From contig NZ_BCXI01000038.1 of NCBI RefSeq assembly GCF_001895025.1, positions 26,993 through 90,992 on the forward strand: 64,000 nucleotides of DNA. Direction: 5' to 3'. Source of the stretch: Rhodococcus zopfii NBRC 100606 = JCM 9919 (GTDB lineage Bacteria; Actinomycetota; Actinomycetes; Mycobacteriales; Mycobacteriaceae). A model generated the notes under the pieces. It was not told the origin of the DNA, searched no databases, and worked only from the letters and a program-made list of their open reading frames with translations. Shown in pieces: positions 8,416 to 17,721 of the stretch; position 1 is the stretch's first letter, and every line of letters starts with the position of its first letter. Made by a program: the position numbers and the translations under genes.

Positions 8416-9617
8416 CCTCGACCCTGCCCGACTACCTGGCCTGGCCCATGCTGGTCACACTCGCCGTCATCGTCATCCTTCGGGTGCTGTTCCTGCACAC
8501 GCTCGTCGACAAACGACTGTCCACCATGCTCGCCTTCTGGGTCTTCGTCGGGCTCCTCCGCGACCCTCACGTCCAGAACCTCCTCGCCGTTCACCTCGTC
8601 GATCCCTCGGTGATCCGCCAGGCCACCCACATGTGCGCCATGCTCGCCAGCGCAGCAATGATCGGCGCCGTCACCATCTGGGCAGCCCCAGACCACGACA
8701 ACGACGGCTTCATCACCAAGACCCGCCGCCGCGATCGCCAGCCGCTCATCTACTGCGCCGTATTCCTCGCAGGCCTGGCACTCTTCCCACTGTCCGCGCC
8801 CGCACGAGTGGCCGGGCAAACCCTCGAAGAGCACGGCACCTGGCATGTCGTCGCGTACATGACGATCTATTCGGCCCCGACCATCGTGGCCGTCACCTGC
8901 CTGGCCGCACTCGCCTGGGAAACCGCGCGTGCCGCCGGCACCCGAGTACTCCAAATCGGAGCCGGACTCGCCGTCTTCATTAGCGCTGTGTCCGCCTTCG
9001 ACGGCATCACCCGGATCATCAACTCATTCCTCGTGGCCGCTCACCAAAACAACGCCTTCACCGAATGGCGCAGCGAGTCCAACGACATCTTGTTCCTGCC
9101 CGAAGTCACCGCGATCGCCATCGTCCTTGCGACACCGTTGGCACACCGGCTCGCGGCGAAACTCGGCATCGACGGAGCCAGCCGCCGTATCCGACGTCTC
9201 GAACCGATGTGGCGCGATCTGACAGAGGCGATGCCCACAGTGGTGCTCCACCCGCGCCCTACGGACGTCGACGCGATTGTCGACCGCCTCGAGATTGAAA
9301 TATGGGACACGATCGTCCGGCTCCGCCCTTATCTCCGCCCGGACCTGACGCCCCACGACCTTCCAGACCTCGCCCAGGTGAGCCGACACTCCCGCGCCGA
9401 CGTCATCCGCGCACTCGCAGTCCACGAAGCGATCGACACGTACCGCGCGCAGCAAGGCACCCGGCCCATCGCACGGCTCGACGACCACACCGAATCCATC
9501 GACATCGACCGTCTCGCCCGAGCATGGGCTACAGCACGGGACCTCAAAATTTCGACCAATGATCCCGCCAACCAGGAAGGACACGGACAGCCCCGGCTGT
9601 CTCGATCGCATGGCTGA
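8412..9617 (+). CDS. DUF6545 / MAB_1171c-like membrane protein
   Basis: 401 residues. About seven hydrophobic segments fill residues 1-250 (for example PMLVTLAVIVILRVLFLHTL, AMIGAVTIWA, LIYCAVFLAGLALFPLS). The C-terminal 150 residues are soluble and helical (RRIRRLEPMWRDLTEAMP). This layout matches the MAB_1171c family, which in actinobacteria is often next to ImmA/IrrE and Xre genes; substrate and role are not established. It overlaps the peptidase gene by 4 bases and the P450 gene by 8 bases, so the three are probably translated as a unit. Confidence 0.65.
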   Translation: MTSTLPDYLAWPMLVTLAVIVILRVLFLHTLVDKRLSTMLAFWVFVGLLRDPHVQNLLAVHLVDPSVIRQATHMCAMLASAAMIGAVTIWAAPDHDNDGFITKTRRRDRQPLIYCAVFLAGLALFPLSAPARVAGQTLEEHGTWHVVAYMTIYSAPTIVAVTCLAALAWETARAAGTRVLQIGAGLAVFISAVSAFDGITRIINSFLVAAHQNNAFTEWRSESNDILFLPEVTAIAIVLATPLAHRLAAKLGIDGASRRIRRLEPMWRDLTEAMPTVVLHPRPTDVDAIVDRLEIEIWDTIVRLRPYLRPDLTPHDLPDLAQVSRHSRADVIRALAVHEAIDTYRAQQGTRPIARLDDHTESIDIDRLARAWATARDLKISTNDPANQEGHGQPRLSRSHG

Positions 9618-10986
9618 GCACACCACAATCCCGCACCCGCCCAAGCGCATCCCGATCCTCGGCGACATCATCGGAATCGACCGAGCCAAACCCAACCAGA
9701 AGACCCTGCTCATGCACGAGCGGCTCGGACCGATCTATCGCCGCACCATCATGGGCACGCACCTGACCTTCGCCTCCGGAGCGGACGTGGTGGCCGACCT
9801 CAACGACGAGACTCGCTTCCGCAAGCACGTCGGCCGGCCGCTGCAGCAACTCCGCAGCCTCGGCGGTGACGGCCTGTTCACCGCGTTCAACGACACCCAC
9901 GCCTGGACCAGCGCGCACAACGTGCTGATGCCCGGGTTCACCAAAGACGCCATGCGCGGCTACCACGACACCATGGCCACGACGATCGCTGAGCTCGTCA
10001 AGCACTGGGACGAGCGCCCCGGCCAGCGGCTCGACGTCAGTGCCGAGATGAGCAAGCTCACCCTCGAAGTCATCGGCCGATGCGGATTTGGTCGCAGCTT
10101 CGGATCGTTCAGCCGCGACGCGGTCGACCCATTCGTCACCGCGATGCTGCGCGCGCTCGACTACTCCCAGCGGTCATCGATTCCCATCCCGATTCTCGGC
10201 GCACTCCTCGGCCGTGCAGAGGCCAAGCAGAACGCCGCCGACATCGCCTACCTCCACTCGGTTGTGGACGAAGTGATCGCGGCCCGAACCGGAAACCCCG
10301 GAGCCCATGCAGACCTCCTGGATCTGATGCTGACCAATCCGGACCCGGAGACCGGTCAACAGCTCGATCTCGAGAACGTACGCGACCAGGTGATCACCTT
10401 CCTGATCGCCGGCCACGAAACGTCGTCGAATGCGCTGTCTTTCGCACTGCATCTGCTGGCGACCCACCCGGACATCGCCGCTCGTGCCCGCGCCGAGATC
10501 GACGCAATGTGGCCCGATGCCTCGGCACCGTCACTGTCCTTCGACCAGGTACCCAAGCTCCGCTACATCCGCCGTGTGATCGACGAAACCCTGCGGCTGT
10601 GGCCGTCGGCTCCCGGCTACTTCCGGGAAGCCATCGCCGACACCACCGTCGCGGGCGGATATGGATTCAAGGCCGGGGACTGGGCATTCGTGCTGCTGCT
10701 GCGGCTGCATCGCGACCCGGTGTGGGGACCCGATCCCGAGCGTTTCGATCCGGATCGATTCCTGCCGGAGAACATCAAGGCCCGGCCCGGCCACGTCTAC
10801 CGGCCGTTCGGGACGGGGATTCGCTCGTGCATCGGACGCCAATTCGCGCTGCACGAGATGGTGCTCGCTCTCGCCACGATCGTGCACCAGTACGACCTGG
10901 TGGCCGACCCTGACTACACCCTCGAGGTCGATGAGCTGCTGACGTTGCGCCCGGCCGGGTTCACTCTCGAGTTCCGTCGACGCTGA
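9610..10986 (+). CDS. Cytochrome P450, CYP102 (BM3)-like heme domain
   Basis: 458-residue soluble P450. The heme-binding loop is FGTGIRSCIGRQFALHE with the iron ligand C407, very like the BM3 fatty-acid hydroxylase. The I-helix oxygen-activation motif is AGHETS, and the K-helix ExxR is ETLR. No reductase domain is fused, unlike BM3, and no ferredoxin is nearby, so electrons must come from elsewhere. The ATG at 9610 (MAEHTTIPHPPKRIP) is chosen because proline-rich PKRIP is the usual N-terminus. The upstream overlap with the membrane protein gene suggests a shared job, perhaps in making or modifying a lipid or signal. Confidence 0.85.
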   Translation: MAEHTTIPHPPKRIPILGDIIGIDRAKPNQKTLLMHERLGPIYRRTIMGTHLTFASGADVVADLNDETRFRKHVGRPLQQLRSLGGDGLFTAFNDTHAWTSAHNVLMPGFTKDAMRGYHDTMATTIAELVKHWDERPGQRLDVSAEMSKLTLEVIGRCGFGRSFGSFSRDAVDPFVTAMLRALDYSQRSSIPIPILGALLGRAEAKQNAADIAYLHSVVDEVIAARTGNPGAHADLLDLMLTNPDPETGQQLDLENVRDQVITFLIAGHETSSNALSFALHLLATHPDIAARARAEIDAMWPDASAPSLSFDQVPKLRYIRRVIDETLRLWPSAPGYFREAIADTTVAGGYGFKAGDWAFVLLLRLHRDPVWGPDPERFDPDRFLPENIKARPGHVYRPFGTGIRSCIGRQFALHEMVLALATIVHQYDLVADPDYTLEVDELLTLRPAGFTLEFRRR

Positions 10987-11386
10987 GAGCGGCGTCGTCG
11001 CGGTGGCGGGCGAGGTCTTCGAGTTCGGACACCAAGTTCGTCAACTCGGGACCCGCACCGTCGCCGCGGAAACAGATGCCATTGACTTGGGCATCACGGG
11101 CGGCGATCAATGCACGGAACTGCAGATCGTAGGCGCCTGTCGCATCCAACTCCGTCAGGTAGTTGGCGGGTGCGGCGAAGACTTCCGCCACCGCCACCAG
11201 CAGGCTGGTGGGCGCGTCGGTGAGGGTGCCGCGGCGCAGCGCGACGATGGTGTCCTCGTCGACGTGGGTGTCGAGCTTGGCGGCCACCGCAGCCGCGACC
11301 GACGCGGCGGAACGCTCGGGCTCATGGAGTCCGTGCGCGAGAGTGAACAGTCGGTCGACCCGGGTAGCGATGTCCGAACCAATCAC
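10961..11386 (-). CDS. EspR-like small DNA-binding regulator
   Basis: 141 residues from a GTG start that overlaps the stop of the upstream Xre gene by 4 bases (GTGA), with CAGGAGG just ahead. The N-terminus (RVDRLFTLAHGLHEPERSA, then SLLVAVAEVFAAPANYL) resembles EspR-type helix-turn-helix regulators of mycobacteria. Its last 26 bases overlap the end of the P450 gene on the other strand. It probably regulates, or is regulated with, the P450 operon. Confidence 0.6.
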   Translation of the reverse strand: MIGSDIATRVDRLFTLAHGLHEPERSAASVAAAVAAKLDTHVDEDTIVALRRGTLTDAPTSLLVAVAEVFAAPANYLTELDATGAYDLQFRALIAARDAQVNGICFRGDGAGPELTNLVSELEDLARHRDDAALSVDGTRE

Positions 11387-12057
11387 GAGTTTGGCGCCTC
11401 CTGTCTGCGGGCAAGGCGTTCGGTGAAGTCTGCTGCTTGCTCGTCCGAGATGTTATCTGTCCGGCCCGCCAGCCAGCGCCGGTAGAGGCGTTCCTCGGCG
11501 TCCGGTGACGATAGGTCGACCGGGGCTGCCAGGTGCGAGCTGAAGGCGAACTCGATCATCACCGGGATCCCGTTCGTTGAATGAGCGTTTCGCTCAAGGA
11601 TTTCGGTGACCCAGATCCCGGTCAACGAGGACACGAATTCCTTCATCTCCGCGACGGTTTTCGTCAGCAGCGCATTGTCGGGATTCGCATCGGCGACCGC
11701 GACCAGGGTGCTGTGGATGTCGAGGAGCTTGGTCAGCTCCTCGAGCGAGACCGGCACCTCCATTGGGCCGAGGGTGAAAGCGGCCGGCGAGGTTCCGTTC
11801 AACGAGATCGGATCAGGCACAGGAGTGGGGTGCCCACCGCGCCATGTCCGGGCTGCGCTTCCCGGCTCCCAACGCAGAGCCGCGTCGAACTTGTTGAGGG
11901 TGCTCAAGGAGGGCTCGGGGCCATCGGCTCGTTCGACACGAGTCTGGGTGGTGTCCGAGGGGCCACCGGCGCCGAACACGTCATCCTGTGTCAGTCCGAG
12001 CTTCAGACGTCGCTCACGCACGATACGTCCGAAACGGACACGATTCGACGCCTTCAT
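11383..12057 (-). CDS. Xre-family regulator
   Basis: 224 residues. The N-terminal helix-turn-helix reads RFGRIVRERRLKLGLTQDDV (8-27). The C-terminal two-thirds have no recognised domain and are partly helical (VSLEELTKLLDIHSTLVAVA). The ATG at 12057 is used because it places the HTH at the N-terminus; an upstream start would add 16 residues and only a weak ribosome site is visible. It forms a coupled two-gene operon with the EspR-like gene and may control the divergent P450 operon. Confidence 0.7.
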   Translation of the reverse strand: MKASNRVRFGRIVRERRLKLGLTQDDVFGAGGPSDTTQTRVERADGPEPSLSTLNKFDAALRWEPGSAARTWRGGHPTPVPDPISLNGTSPAAFTLGPMEVPVSLEELTKLLDIHSTLVAVADANPDNALLTKTVAEMKEFVSSLTGIWVTEILERNAHSTNGIPVMIEFAFSSHLAAPVDLSSPDAEERLYRRWLAGRTDNISDEQAADFTERLARRQEAPNS

Positions 12058-12392
12058 GACCTGCAGCCTAGGGTAAGGAGCGACGAAGAAGCCAACTGTT
12101 GGCAAAATATCGTCACGCTCAATGTCTCCTCTAAATCACCCGATGACCTGCGTGGATCACCGGTACTGGGGAAGCTGATTCGCTCGAATGCAACTTTTTC
12201 GCCGTTCCGACCCTTGTCCGGCGAGCGCAAGACGAGGCACACCGACCCGTCTACCGTTTCGCACGTCGCCGGCGTTACCGCCAGCGGTCGACAGCTCGTC
12301 CTGTAGCGCGGTGACGCGACGCCTGAAACACCCGGGGGTCCCGTTCATAGCGTCGAATCCGACATCGCATTCCAGCTATCTCGGAGGTTCAC
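12058..12392. other. Divergent intergenic region
   Basis: About 335 bases between the Xre gene (minus) and the DUF932 gene (plus). A short AT-rich patch, TTGGCAAAATATCG near 12099-12112, is the best candidate for promoter elements of the minus-strand genes. No repeat found. Confidence 0.35.
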
Positions 12393-13337
12393 ATGACCGC
12401 TCCCGCCGCCACCCGCATCCCCGCCAGCCGCGCACTCGGTGCCGACATCAGCACAGCACGCACCGTGCACGACGCCCTCGAGCTCGCCGGACTGGACTGG
12501 GGGATCGAAGAGCATCCGGCCGACAGCTTCGCCCTCACCACGGACGACGGTGTCACGATGACCGGCATGCCGGGGATGCGCTTCTTCTTGCGGTCGGACA
12601 CCAAGGAGGCGCTGCACCTGGGCGGTGCCCGCTACACGCCCGTTACCAACGCGGACGCATTCGCTGCCGCAGACGCCGCAGTCGCGATGGGCGCCCGGTT
12701 CGCTACCGGTGGCGCGCTGCGTGGGGGTCGGCAAACCTATCTGGAACTGGACTTGCCGGACGCCGCCGTGAAGGTCGGAGGCAAGGACCTGGTGACCTTC
12801 ACCCTCCTACAGCGCACTGCCCACGACGGCTCCGGGCGGGTGACCGGCCAGGCCGTCGCCCGCAGACTCGTCTGCATGAACGGACAAACCGCCAACATCG
12901 GTTTCCCGACCACGTTCGCCATTGGGCACACCCGCTCCGCACACGATCGTCTCGCCGCAGCGACGACGATGGTCCAGGGTGCGGTCCGTTACGCGAAGGA
13001 GTTCAGCGCAATCGCGGATCACATGCTCGACACCCCGATGACGCTGTCGGAGTTCGGCGCGTTCATCGATGCCATGTACCCGCGGCCCGACGAGGAGAAC
13101 GCGCGCGAGTTCGGTCGGTGGGAGCGCCGCCGTCACGAGCTGATCGAGCTGTTCCGATTCGCGGACACCAACGATCTCGGCAGGGGGAGCCGGTGGGGCG
13201 CGTACTCGGCCCTGACCGAGTACGTCGACTGGTTCGCGCCGGTGCGGGGCGGTGACGACGCCCGGGCGCTGCGTCAGCTCGACGGTACCGCCCAGGGCGC
13301 CAAGGACCGGGCGATGAAGATGCTCGCCGGCGTCTGA
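12393..13337 (+). CDS. DUF932 (TIGR03299-like) plasmid/phage protein
   Basis: 314 residues with AGGTTC ahead of the ATG. The arrangement of RFFLRSDTKEALHLGGARYT, ...GMNGQTANIGFP-type core and HTRSAHDRLAAA is characteristic of DUF932, a family common on plasmids and phages. Such proteins are often linked to replication or recombination, but no biochemical role is settled. Single gene ended by a strong hairpin. Confidence 0.75.
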   Translation: MTAPAATRIPASRALGADISTARTVHDALELAGLDWGIEEHPADSFALTTDDGVTMTGMPGMRFFLRSDTKEALHLGGARYTPVTNADAFAAADAAVAMGARFATGGALRGGRQTYLELDLPDAAVKVGGKDLVTFTLLQRTAHDGSGRVTGQAVARRLVCMNGQTANIGFPTTFAIGHTRSAHDRLAAATTMVQGAVRYAKEFSAIADHMLDTPMTLSEFGAFIDAMYPRPDEENAREFGRWERRRHELIELFRFADTNDLGRGSRWGAYSALTEYVDWFAPVRGGDDARALRQLDGTAQGAKDRAMKMLAGV

Positions 13338-13347
13338 TCGCTGACTA

Positions 13348-13389
13348 GGGAAGGGGCGGGGAGGCCGGAGGGTCTTCCCGCCCCTTCCC
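13348..13389. terminator. GC-rich hairpin terminator
   Basis: Perfect 13-bp stem GGGAAGGGGCGGG (13348-13360) and CCCGCCCCTTCCC (13377-13389), starting 11 bases after the DUF932 stop. Confidence 0.8.
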
Positions 13390-13570
13390 ATGTTTCCGCG
13401 CCGCGCTGTCCGCCGGACCCGCCGGCCGGCTATCGGAGAACCGGGAGAATCACGGGTATCGCGTGCATCGCGTGTGTCGTGTATTTCCCGGGTACTAGGC
13501 CTGCAACACAGCAGGTAGGCGACAAGCAAAGTCGAGTCATCACGCCAGACGAACAGAGAGGACACCCGCG

Positions 13571-13747
13571 ATGACCGTCGTACAGCCCACCGGGAAGATG
13601 ACCGCCCGGCAGCTCCGGCACAAGCTCAACGTCGCCCACGCGTCCGGGCGGCTGCAGCCCAACGGCCGCGCACGCGACGCCAAGGGCCAGTGGCGCGGCA
13701 ACCGCTCCGCCACCCGCGGCCGCGCGATCTCCGAGCAGGTGCGCTGA
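13571..13747 (+). CDS. Small basic protein
   Basis: 58 residues, ATG at 13571 with GAGAGGA about 7 bases upstream. The sequence starts MTVVQPTGKMTARQLRHKLN and continues with many Arg and Gly residues (NGRARDAKGQWRGNRSATRGR). It could bind nucleic acid. Its TGA shares a base with the ATG of the next gene (TGATG), so the two are likely co-translated. No family recognised. Confidence 0.6.
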   Translation: MTVVQPTGKMTARQLRHKLNVAHASGRLQPNGRARDAKGQWRGNRSATRGRAISEQVR

Positions 13748-14172
13748 TGACGGCACTTGACGAGATCAATGCCCAGATCGACGTGTGGGCAACCGTCGTG
13801 AGAGACGCTCACGCCCAGATCGCACGACTCGCCGTCGACCGCGTCCGCGAAGTCGCCGCGAAGGAGCACCCCGAGGCGCGGGCCTTGCACCTGAACTGCG
13901 ACGGAGGCGGGTACTACATCCTCGGCATGTTCGCCGCCGAGGGCCGCGACATGATCGACGGAACGGTAGACATCGACGGAATCGACCCCGACGACAACCT
14001 CGTCGAAGCCGTCTCGGCGCTCCCCGGTGGGGCCGTCACCTACGACCGCGACGCCGACACCCATCTCGTCACGCTGCCCGGCGGCCCGCCCCGGTGCATC
14101 GCCTGTGGCCGCACCTTCGAGGAGGACGACTCCTGCGCCGACCACATCTACGGTCGCCACCGCTTCCCGTGA
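13747..14172 (+). CDS. Hypothetical protein with C-terminal zinc-finger-like motif
   Basis: 141 residues, starting at the ATG that overlaps the previous stop. The N-terminal part is helical, the middle is acidic (DIDGIDPDDNLVEAVSALPG). The C-terminus has CIACGRTFEEDDSCADHIYG followed by RH, a likely zinc site with Cys pair, Cys and His residues. Otherwise unknown. Confidence 0.65.
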   Translation: MTALDEINAQIDVWATVVRDAHAQIARLAVDRVREVAAKEHPEARALHLNCDGGGYYILGMFAAEGRDMIDGTVDIDGIDPDDNLVEAVSALPGGAVTYDRDADTHLVTLPGGPPRCIACGRTFEEDDSCADHIYGRHRFP

Positions 14173-14184
14173 CCACCGGTCTCT

Positions 14185-14218
14185 GCGCCCCGCACGACAG
14201 TCCCGTCGTGCGGGGCGC
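14185..14218. terminator. Hairpin terminator
   Basis: Perfect 14-bp stem GCGCCCCGCACGAC (14185-14198) and GTCGTGCGGGGCGC (14205-14218), 13 bases after the preceding stop. Confidence 0.8.
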
Positions 14219-14329
14219 ACGTGCGTTCACGCCGACGCCTGCCGGGGAGCTGTCCGCCTGTGGGTGCGGCACGAGGAATCCCGGAATTGTGACTGCAATA
14301 CCCACCCAAGGGGGAGGTACTTTTGCAGC

Positions 14330-14965
14330 ATGAAAGGGACAACCTGGCTGCCGATCGCAGCTGAACTCGCCACCACACAGTGGGGCCTGTTCACGACCGC
14401 TCAGGCCCGCGCCGCCGGCATGCACCCCAAGCACCTCGCCACCCTCGCCGACGCCGGCGCCATCCACCACGTCCGCCACGGCGTCCACCGCATCAACGGA
14501 GCTCCCTGGCATCCCCATGAGGACCTCCGAGCGGCCTGGCTCGCGCTCGACCCCACCCACACCGCCGACGAACGCCTCACCGCAGCCACCACCCCCGCCG
14601 CCGTGTCGCATCGGAGCGCCGCCAAAGTCCTCCAACTCGGCGACACCGACGCCGACCTCCTCGAATTCACCCTCCCTCGCCGCCGCCAGACCCGACTGAC
14701 CGACCAACGCTTCCACATCGGCACCCTCACCGCCGACGACATCGAATTCGTTGACGGCCTACCCGTCACCACCCCGGCGCGCACCATCGACGATCTCGCC
14801 GCCGATCTCCTCGATGGCGGCCACCTCGCCGGCATCATCCACGCCGCGATCAACACCGGTCGCCTCACCGACACCGCGGCCGCCGCCATCCTCGACCGAC
14901 ACTCCCGCCGCTACGGCCATCCCCGCCACAACGGTCGGCGACTGCTCGAACATCTCCTCGCCTGA
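14330..14965 (+). CDS. AbiEi-family antitoxin / regulator
   Basis: 211 residues. The N-terminal winged-helix region reads AAELATTQWGLFTTAQARAA and RVRHGVHRINGAP-like (as seen: HHVRHGVHRI). The middle has SHRSAAKVLQLGDTDADLLE and the end VTTPARTIDDLAADL, all typical of AbiEi antitoxins that repress their own promoter. GGGGGAGG lies 12 bases before the ATG. AbiEi normally overlaps its AbiEii toxin gene; here the toxin-like gene starts about 880 bases later. Confidence 0.8.
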   Translation: MKGTTWLPIAAELATTQWGLFTTAQARAAGMHPKHLATLADAGAIHHVRHGVHRINGAPWHPHEDLRAAWLALDPTHTADERLTAATTPAAVSHRSAAKVLQLGDTDADLLEFTLPRRRQTRLTDQRFHIGTLTADDIEFVDGLPVTTPARTIDDLAADLLDGGHLAGIIHAAINTGRLTDTAAAAILDRHSRRYGHPRHNGRRLLEHLLA

Positions 14966-15017
14966 CCGGCGACGGACCGGGGCCAACCCTCCGATGACCC
15001 CGGCCCCTATCACTCCA

Positions 15018-15650
15018 TCACTCCGCAGCCTGCGGAATATCCCGAACAGCCAACGGAGACGGGAACGCCCACCGCGCGATCGGATCCTTCGCCGTCGCAC
15101 TGGGATACAGCGCGACCTCGGTAATCGAGACATCATCGGCGAGACCGGACGAGCTGTAGCTGGAGAACGAGATCAGTCCTTCCGCTGCGCGATCGAGCGG
15201 ACGATCACCGATCACGTTGGGAACGGAACTCGTCGATGCGCCATCGACCGTCTGTCCACTGAGCGTATGCAGCTTCCAATACAGCGGCGCCGCCGGGACG
15301 GCACCGGACTCAACATCGATTGACACCGGCACCAGCACACCGTTGTATGTGAAGCTCTCACGCCTTGCCAGCTGCCCACCGACCGTGATCGTGGCACTCC
15401 AATCGCTACCCGACACGTGCTGAGCCTCGCCGACGAGCGGATCCGCGGCCGCCCTGTCCGTCGTCGTAGCTGCCGTCGTGGTCGATGCCGACACCGTCGG
15501 CTGCGCGCTCGCCGTCGTGCCTTCCACCGCCGCGCTCCGCGACGTCGCCGACGCAACGCCCTCCGAGGAATCGCTCCCACAACCAGCGAGCAGCGCGCTC
15601 GCTACCGCGCACAACGCCACACTGCCCACTACACCCCGCGAAAACGCCAT
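15018..15650 (-). CDS. Putative lipoprotein
   Basis: 210 residues from the ATG at 15650 (MAFSRGVVGSVALCAVASAL). A signal peptide ends in the lipobox LLAGC. A Ser/Thr/Ala-rich linker follows, then a beta-rich domain (SATITVGGQLARRESFTYNGV). It should be anchored outside the cell membrane. It may be an immunity or surface protein, but nothing proves it. It is encoded opposite to the AbiEi and AbiEii genes and lies exactly between them. Confidence 0.65.
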   Translation of the reverse strand: MAFSRGVVGSVALCAVASALLAGCGSDSSEGVASATSRSAAVEGTTASAQPTVSASTTTAATTTDRAAADPLVGEAQHVSGSDWSATITVGGQLARRESFTYNGVLVPVSIDVESGAVPAAPLYWKLHTLSGQTVDGASTSSVPNVIGDRPLDRAAEGLISFSSYSSSGLADDVSITEVALYPSATAKDPIARWAFPSPLAVRDIPQAAE

Positions 15651-15847
15651 CACACTGTTCCCCTCTGTCCGCGAATCTCGCCACACCCGCCGGGCCACGC
15701 CGGCGAATCGAAATGAACGGTCGCGATCGTATCTACCTCATTCCCCGACACCGTATCCATACATGCTCACCAACCATCCCGCGCCGACGTGCATATCGGA
15801 AAGGTGAACTGCAACACCAGAAACCGCTCGCACAGACGCTTAGCGGC

Positions 15848-16759
15848 ATGACCCAGAGATACCGCAGCCCCGGCGCATTCCAGATGGCGCTGAACGCGCG
15901 CATCAAGTCCGTGGCAATGACCACCGGCACCCCCGCTGCACAGGTCCGCCGCCAGTTCCTGGCCCAGCGATTCCTCGCCCGCGTGTTCGCCGATCCGGCT
16001 GCACCCTGGGTTCTGACCGGCGGTACCGGACTGCTGGTTCGTCTCGCAGGTGCGCGGCACAGCGAAGATCTCGACCTGCTCCACACCAGCAGTGGGACCG
16101 ACGCCGCAGCCGCCATCGCAGACCTGCGCGCCACTATCACCGCCACCGAAGATCTCGACCCGTTCCGGTTCACCATCAGCGTCCCCACCACACTCCACGG
16201 TCTAACCGGGGGAGCCACCGTACGCGTCAACGCGCACCTCGGCACCACCGCCGCCGGGAACTTCCCGGTCGATCTCGTGGTCGGCCGCAGCACTGTCGGC
16301 CGCATCGAACGGATCGCTCCCGCACCGGTTCTCGACCTCGACGGCATCACCCCCACCCCTGCGATTGCCCTGTACCCGATCGCAAACCAGGTGGCAGACA
16401 AGATCTCAGCGATGTTCTACCGCTACGGCCCGCGCCGCTCACCGTCGACCCGTTTCCACGACCTCGTCGACCTGCTGTTCATCGTCACCCGCTGCACCAT
16501 CCCCGCCGCCGACACCCACACCGCACTCGCCAGCGAGTTCCGTCGCCGCCAGATGCCCGCCGTCGCCGCCATATCCGTACCCGGAGATCGGTGGCACGAC
16601 GGCTACCGCCGTACCGCCCGCCTCGCCGGACTCGCGGCCGAATGTGCCGACCTCGACACCGCCCTCGCAATCGTCGGCACGTGCCTGAACCCGCTGCTGA
16701 CAGGCACCCGCACCACCGGCACCTGGTCCCCGGAAACGGCGACCTGGCATGACGACTAA
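15848..16759 (+). CDS. AbiEii-like nucleotidyltransferase toxin
   Basis: 303 residues from the ATG at 15848; upstream in-frame sequence is open, so the start is not certain. The nucleotidyltransferase signature is WVLTGGTGLLVRL and SEDLDLL (GGTxL...ExLDL). A downstream Asp-containing strand NFPVDLVVG and the conserved KISAMFYRYG follow. AbiEii toxins modify nucleic acid, for example tRNA, and work with AbiEi. The separation from its AbiEi partner by a reverse-strand gene is unusual. Confidence 0.75.
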   Translation: MTQRYRSPGAFQMALNARIKSVAMTTGTPAAQVRRQFLAQRFLARVFADPAAPWVLTGGTGLLVRLAGARHSEDLDLLHTSSGTDAAAAIADLRATITATEDLDPFRFTISVPTTLHGLTGGATVRVNAHLGTTAAGNFPVDLVVGRSTVGRIERIAPAPVLDLDGITPTPAIALYPIANQVADKISAMFYRYGPRRSPSTRFHDLVDLLFIVTRCTIPAADTHTALASEFRRRQMPAVAAISVPGDRWHDGYRRTARLAGLAAECADLDTALAIVGTCLNPLLTGTRTTGTWSPETATWHDD

Positions 16760-16949
16760 CCGGCGAGCCCGCTCAAGGGGCGGGCCCGCCGATGCGCGCC
16801 CGCTGTCCACCCCGGCGGCGGCGCGCACAGCTCCGCTGAACCGGAAATCCCGAGACGACTCACCATCATCCGCAGTTCCACTTTGCAACAACACAACTGG
16901 GTCCGCGCGACAGTGAAGCCCTCACGAACCGAGCCTGCAGGAGCAGACC

Positions 16950-17327
16950 GTGACCCTCGCACTGATCATCCCCATCGCCACTCTCATCGCCGCCGCCGGC
17001 ATCGGTGCCCGCAAATGGATCTACGTCCCGCTCGTGATCCTCGCCTTCCCCGCACCGGCGGTCGCCACGGTCATCGCCTCGATCTCACTGGCCTGGCTCG
17101 CCCGTCGCTACGCCGTCGCGGAACGCCCCGCCACCGCGATCGTCCTGGCCGTGACCGCGCTCATCGGCTGGTTCATCGGCACAGGACCGAGCCTGCAGGG
17201 CTACGGCGCGTTCTCCCTGATCCTGATCGTGCCAGGCCTCGCCCTGACCGCGGCCTCCCTCATCCGAGTCATCGCCACCGGAACGCGACCCACAGGGTTT
17301 CAGTGGCCCTCCCACGGCCGTGCCTGA
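16950..17327 (+). CDS. Small membrane protein
   Basis: 125 residues from a GTG with CAGGAG about 8 bases upstream. Four hydrophobic segments can be seen: LALIIPIATLIAAAGIG, VPLVILAFPAPAVATVIASI, TAIVLAVTALIGWFIG and FSLILIVPGLALTAASLI. No family recognised. The small gene at 17395 follows in the same direction. Confidence 0.6.
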   Translation: MTLALIIPIATLIAAAGIGARKWIYVPLVILAFPAPAVATVIASISLAWLARRYAVAERPATAIVLAVTALIGWFIGTGPSLQGYGAFSLILIVPGLALTAASLIRVIATGTRPTGFQWPSHGRA

Positions 17328-17394
17328 CACTCCACAGTCATCCCGAAAAGCAACCCGACGCCCACCGCAATCCCCACGAACCGGAGGAACCGAA

Positions 17395-17721
17395 ATGCCC
17401 GAGGCACCTGTGAAAGCCCTGCCCGTCCTGCGCGCCGCAACCACGACTGCCGACCTCATCGAAGCAGCAGCCCTACGAGATCGCACGCCGAACACCTACG
17501 AGATCACCGAATCGACCGAAGCGAACGCGGTGCGCGGACTCAACGCGGCACGGCTGCTCGCCGAGTACATGCGATCCGTCGGCGACGACGAACTGCAGAC
17601 CGGCCTCACCGACCTGCTCGGCGATCTACACCACCTCTCGGACGCGATCGGAACGGACTGGGATGCAGCCGTCGACGCCGCCGCCACGCACCACCAGGCG
17701 GAAGTGGCGGGCGAGGACTAG
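17395..17721 (+). CDS. Hypothetical helical protein
   Basis: 108 residues; the ATG at 17395 has CGGAGGAA about 5 bases upstream. Mostly helical with acidic character (GDDELQTGLTDLLGDLHHL). No membrane segment, no motif. Possibly co-transcribed with the small membrane protein before it. Confidence 0.55.
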   Translation: MPEAPVKALPVLRAATTTADLIEAAALRDRTPNTYEITESTEANAVRGLNAARLLAEYMRSVGDDELQTGLTDLLGDLHHLSDAIGTDWDAAVDAAATHHQAEVAGED

